From Phoronis australis (lineage: Eukaryota > Phoronida > Phoronidae), in assembly GCA_002633005.1 (NCBI GenBank), contig NMRA01000023.1, positions 769,339-829,338 of the forward strand: a stretch of 60,000 nt of DNA, in the 5' to 3' direction. Positions 59,535 to 60,000 of this stretch are shown here, piece by piece (position 1 is the stretch's first letter; every line of letters begins with the position of its first letter). The notes beneath the pieces are model-generated. The model had not been told where the DNA came from, did no database searches, and worked only from the letters and a program-made list of their open reading frames with translations. A program made the translations under genes and the position numbers.

Positions 59535-59840
59535 CAGGCCAGAAAACTATAAAAATGCCCGTATTCGCAATTAATTTTCGTTGCATGAATCGAGTTGGAG
59601 AGTACTTGATGTTACGCAACCCCATCTGTGTCATTTAGTACTCTGTGTCATGTGAAATGAACAGTACAAGACGATATACAGCGTACTGCAACATAACATT
59701 AATATTAAACGAGCTAAATGTACTCTATGGTACAACGCCTACTAGAAATTTTTACAAAACATATAAAGGATTTATGAACAACTTGAAAATGCGTTAGATT
59801 GCTTTTATGGCATTTCCGTTCAGGGTGATCAGCAGCACTT

Positions 59841-59969
59841 ACAAAAACGACGCTGGAGTGCAGCATGAATGACGTTCCGATAATATACGTGTATTCGACT
59901 ATTTCACCTGAAGATGACATTCTTTTGATGTCGAAACGTCGTTCATGCTACACTCAGCGTCGTTTTTGT
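59841..59969. repeat. Foldback with ~35-bp arms and hammerhead-like core
   Basis: The arm 59841-59876 (ACAAAAACGACGCTGGAGTG onward) is complementary to 59935-59969 with a few mismatches. The loop contains CTGAAGA (59908-59914), a GACAT/ATGTC hairpin and GAAAC (59933-59937), the order of conserved parts in a hammerhead ribozyme. It may be the end of a retroelement that continues past the window. Confidence 0.55.
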
Positions 59970-60000
59970 TTTCAACTTCTTGTTTCTAATTTGGCCAAAA

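Overview
The window is nuclear DNA of an animal. Its genes have many small exons with clean GT/AG introns of about 0.4-2 kb, and the proteins have their closest recognisable relatives in metazoans (LRRC56, THYN1, cathepsin F, an Ig-domain receptor). The intergenic DNA is crowded with short inverted-repeat transposons. The base composition, the frequent word TACATGTA, the intron sizes and the THAP/P2X7-ballast mobile element would suit an invertebrate deuterostome such as a lancelet, but that assignment is an inference.

Layout: (1) 1-4.8 kb: repeats, a hAT-like 109-bp MITE, a reiterated repeat cluster and a lone exon-like ORF that stops at a single N. (2) 6.9-10.1 kb, minus strand: the gene for THYN1 (EVE domain), with its SHWLMKSEPES exon present twice; the second N sits at the duplication edge. 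(3) 12.0-16.1 kb: mobile and dead sequence, namely a foldback repeat, a decayed SGNH-hydrolase ORF, a G-rich unrecognised ORF behind a broken PHD finger, and an intronless decayed copy of cathepsin F, the last three between ~115-bp direct repeats. (4) 16.7-30.6 kb, plus strand: a complete LRRC56 gene, 11 coding exons and 617 codons, with a probable non-coding first exon near 16.7 kb. (5) 30.7-32.7 kb: a second cluster of the repeat seen at 2.6-4.7 kb, in the opposite orientation. (6) 40.8-42.8 kb, minus strand: the last two exons of a single-pass Ig-domain membrane protein. (7) 45.1-47.0 kb: a 1,873-bp TTAA-flanked transposon (Kolobok-like) carrying a THAP transposase remnant and, tail to tail with it, an ORF with a P2X7 ballast-like cysteine motif. 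(8) 48.1-52.8 kb: a 432-bp tandem repeat, a THAP relic and a nested pair of foldback elements. (9) 54.9-60 kb: more MITEs, one candidate first exon of an unknown minus-strand gene, and a foldback with a hammerhead-like core.

Two of the genes have no functional link that I can see beyond being neighbours: LRRC56 works in dynein-arm delivery to motile cilia, while THYN1 is a nuclear EVE-domain protein. The most distinctive content is the mobile DNA. One 9-bp-TSD family is present both as a 940-bp element and as a 73-bp element made only of its two terminal repeats. A set of 5-bp-TSD elements with CATG ends occurs three times. The Kolobok-like element couples THAP and ballast-type domains.
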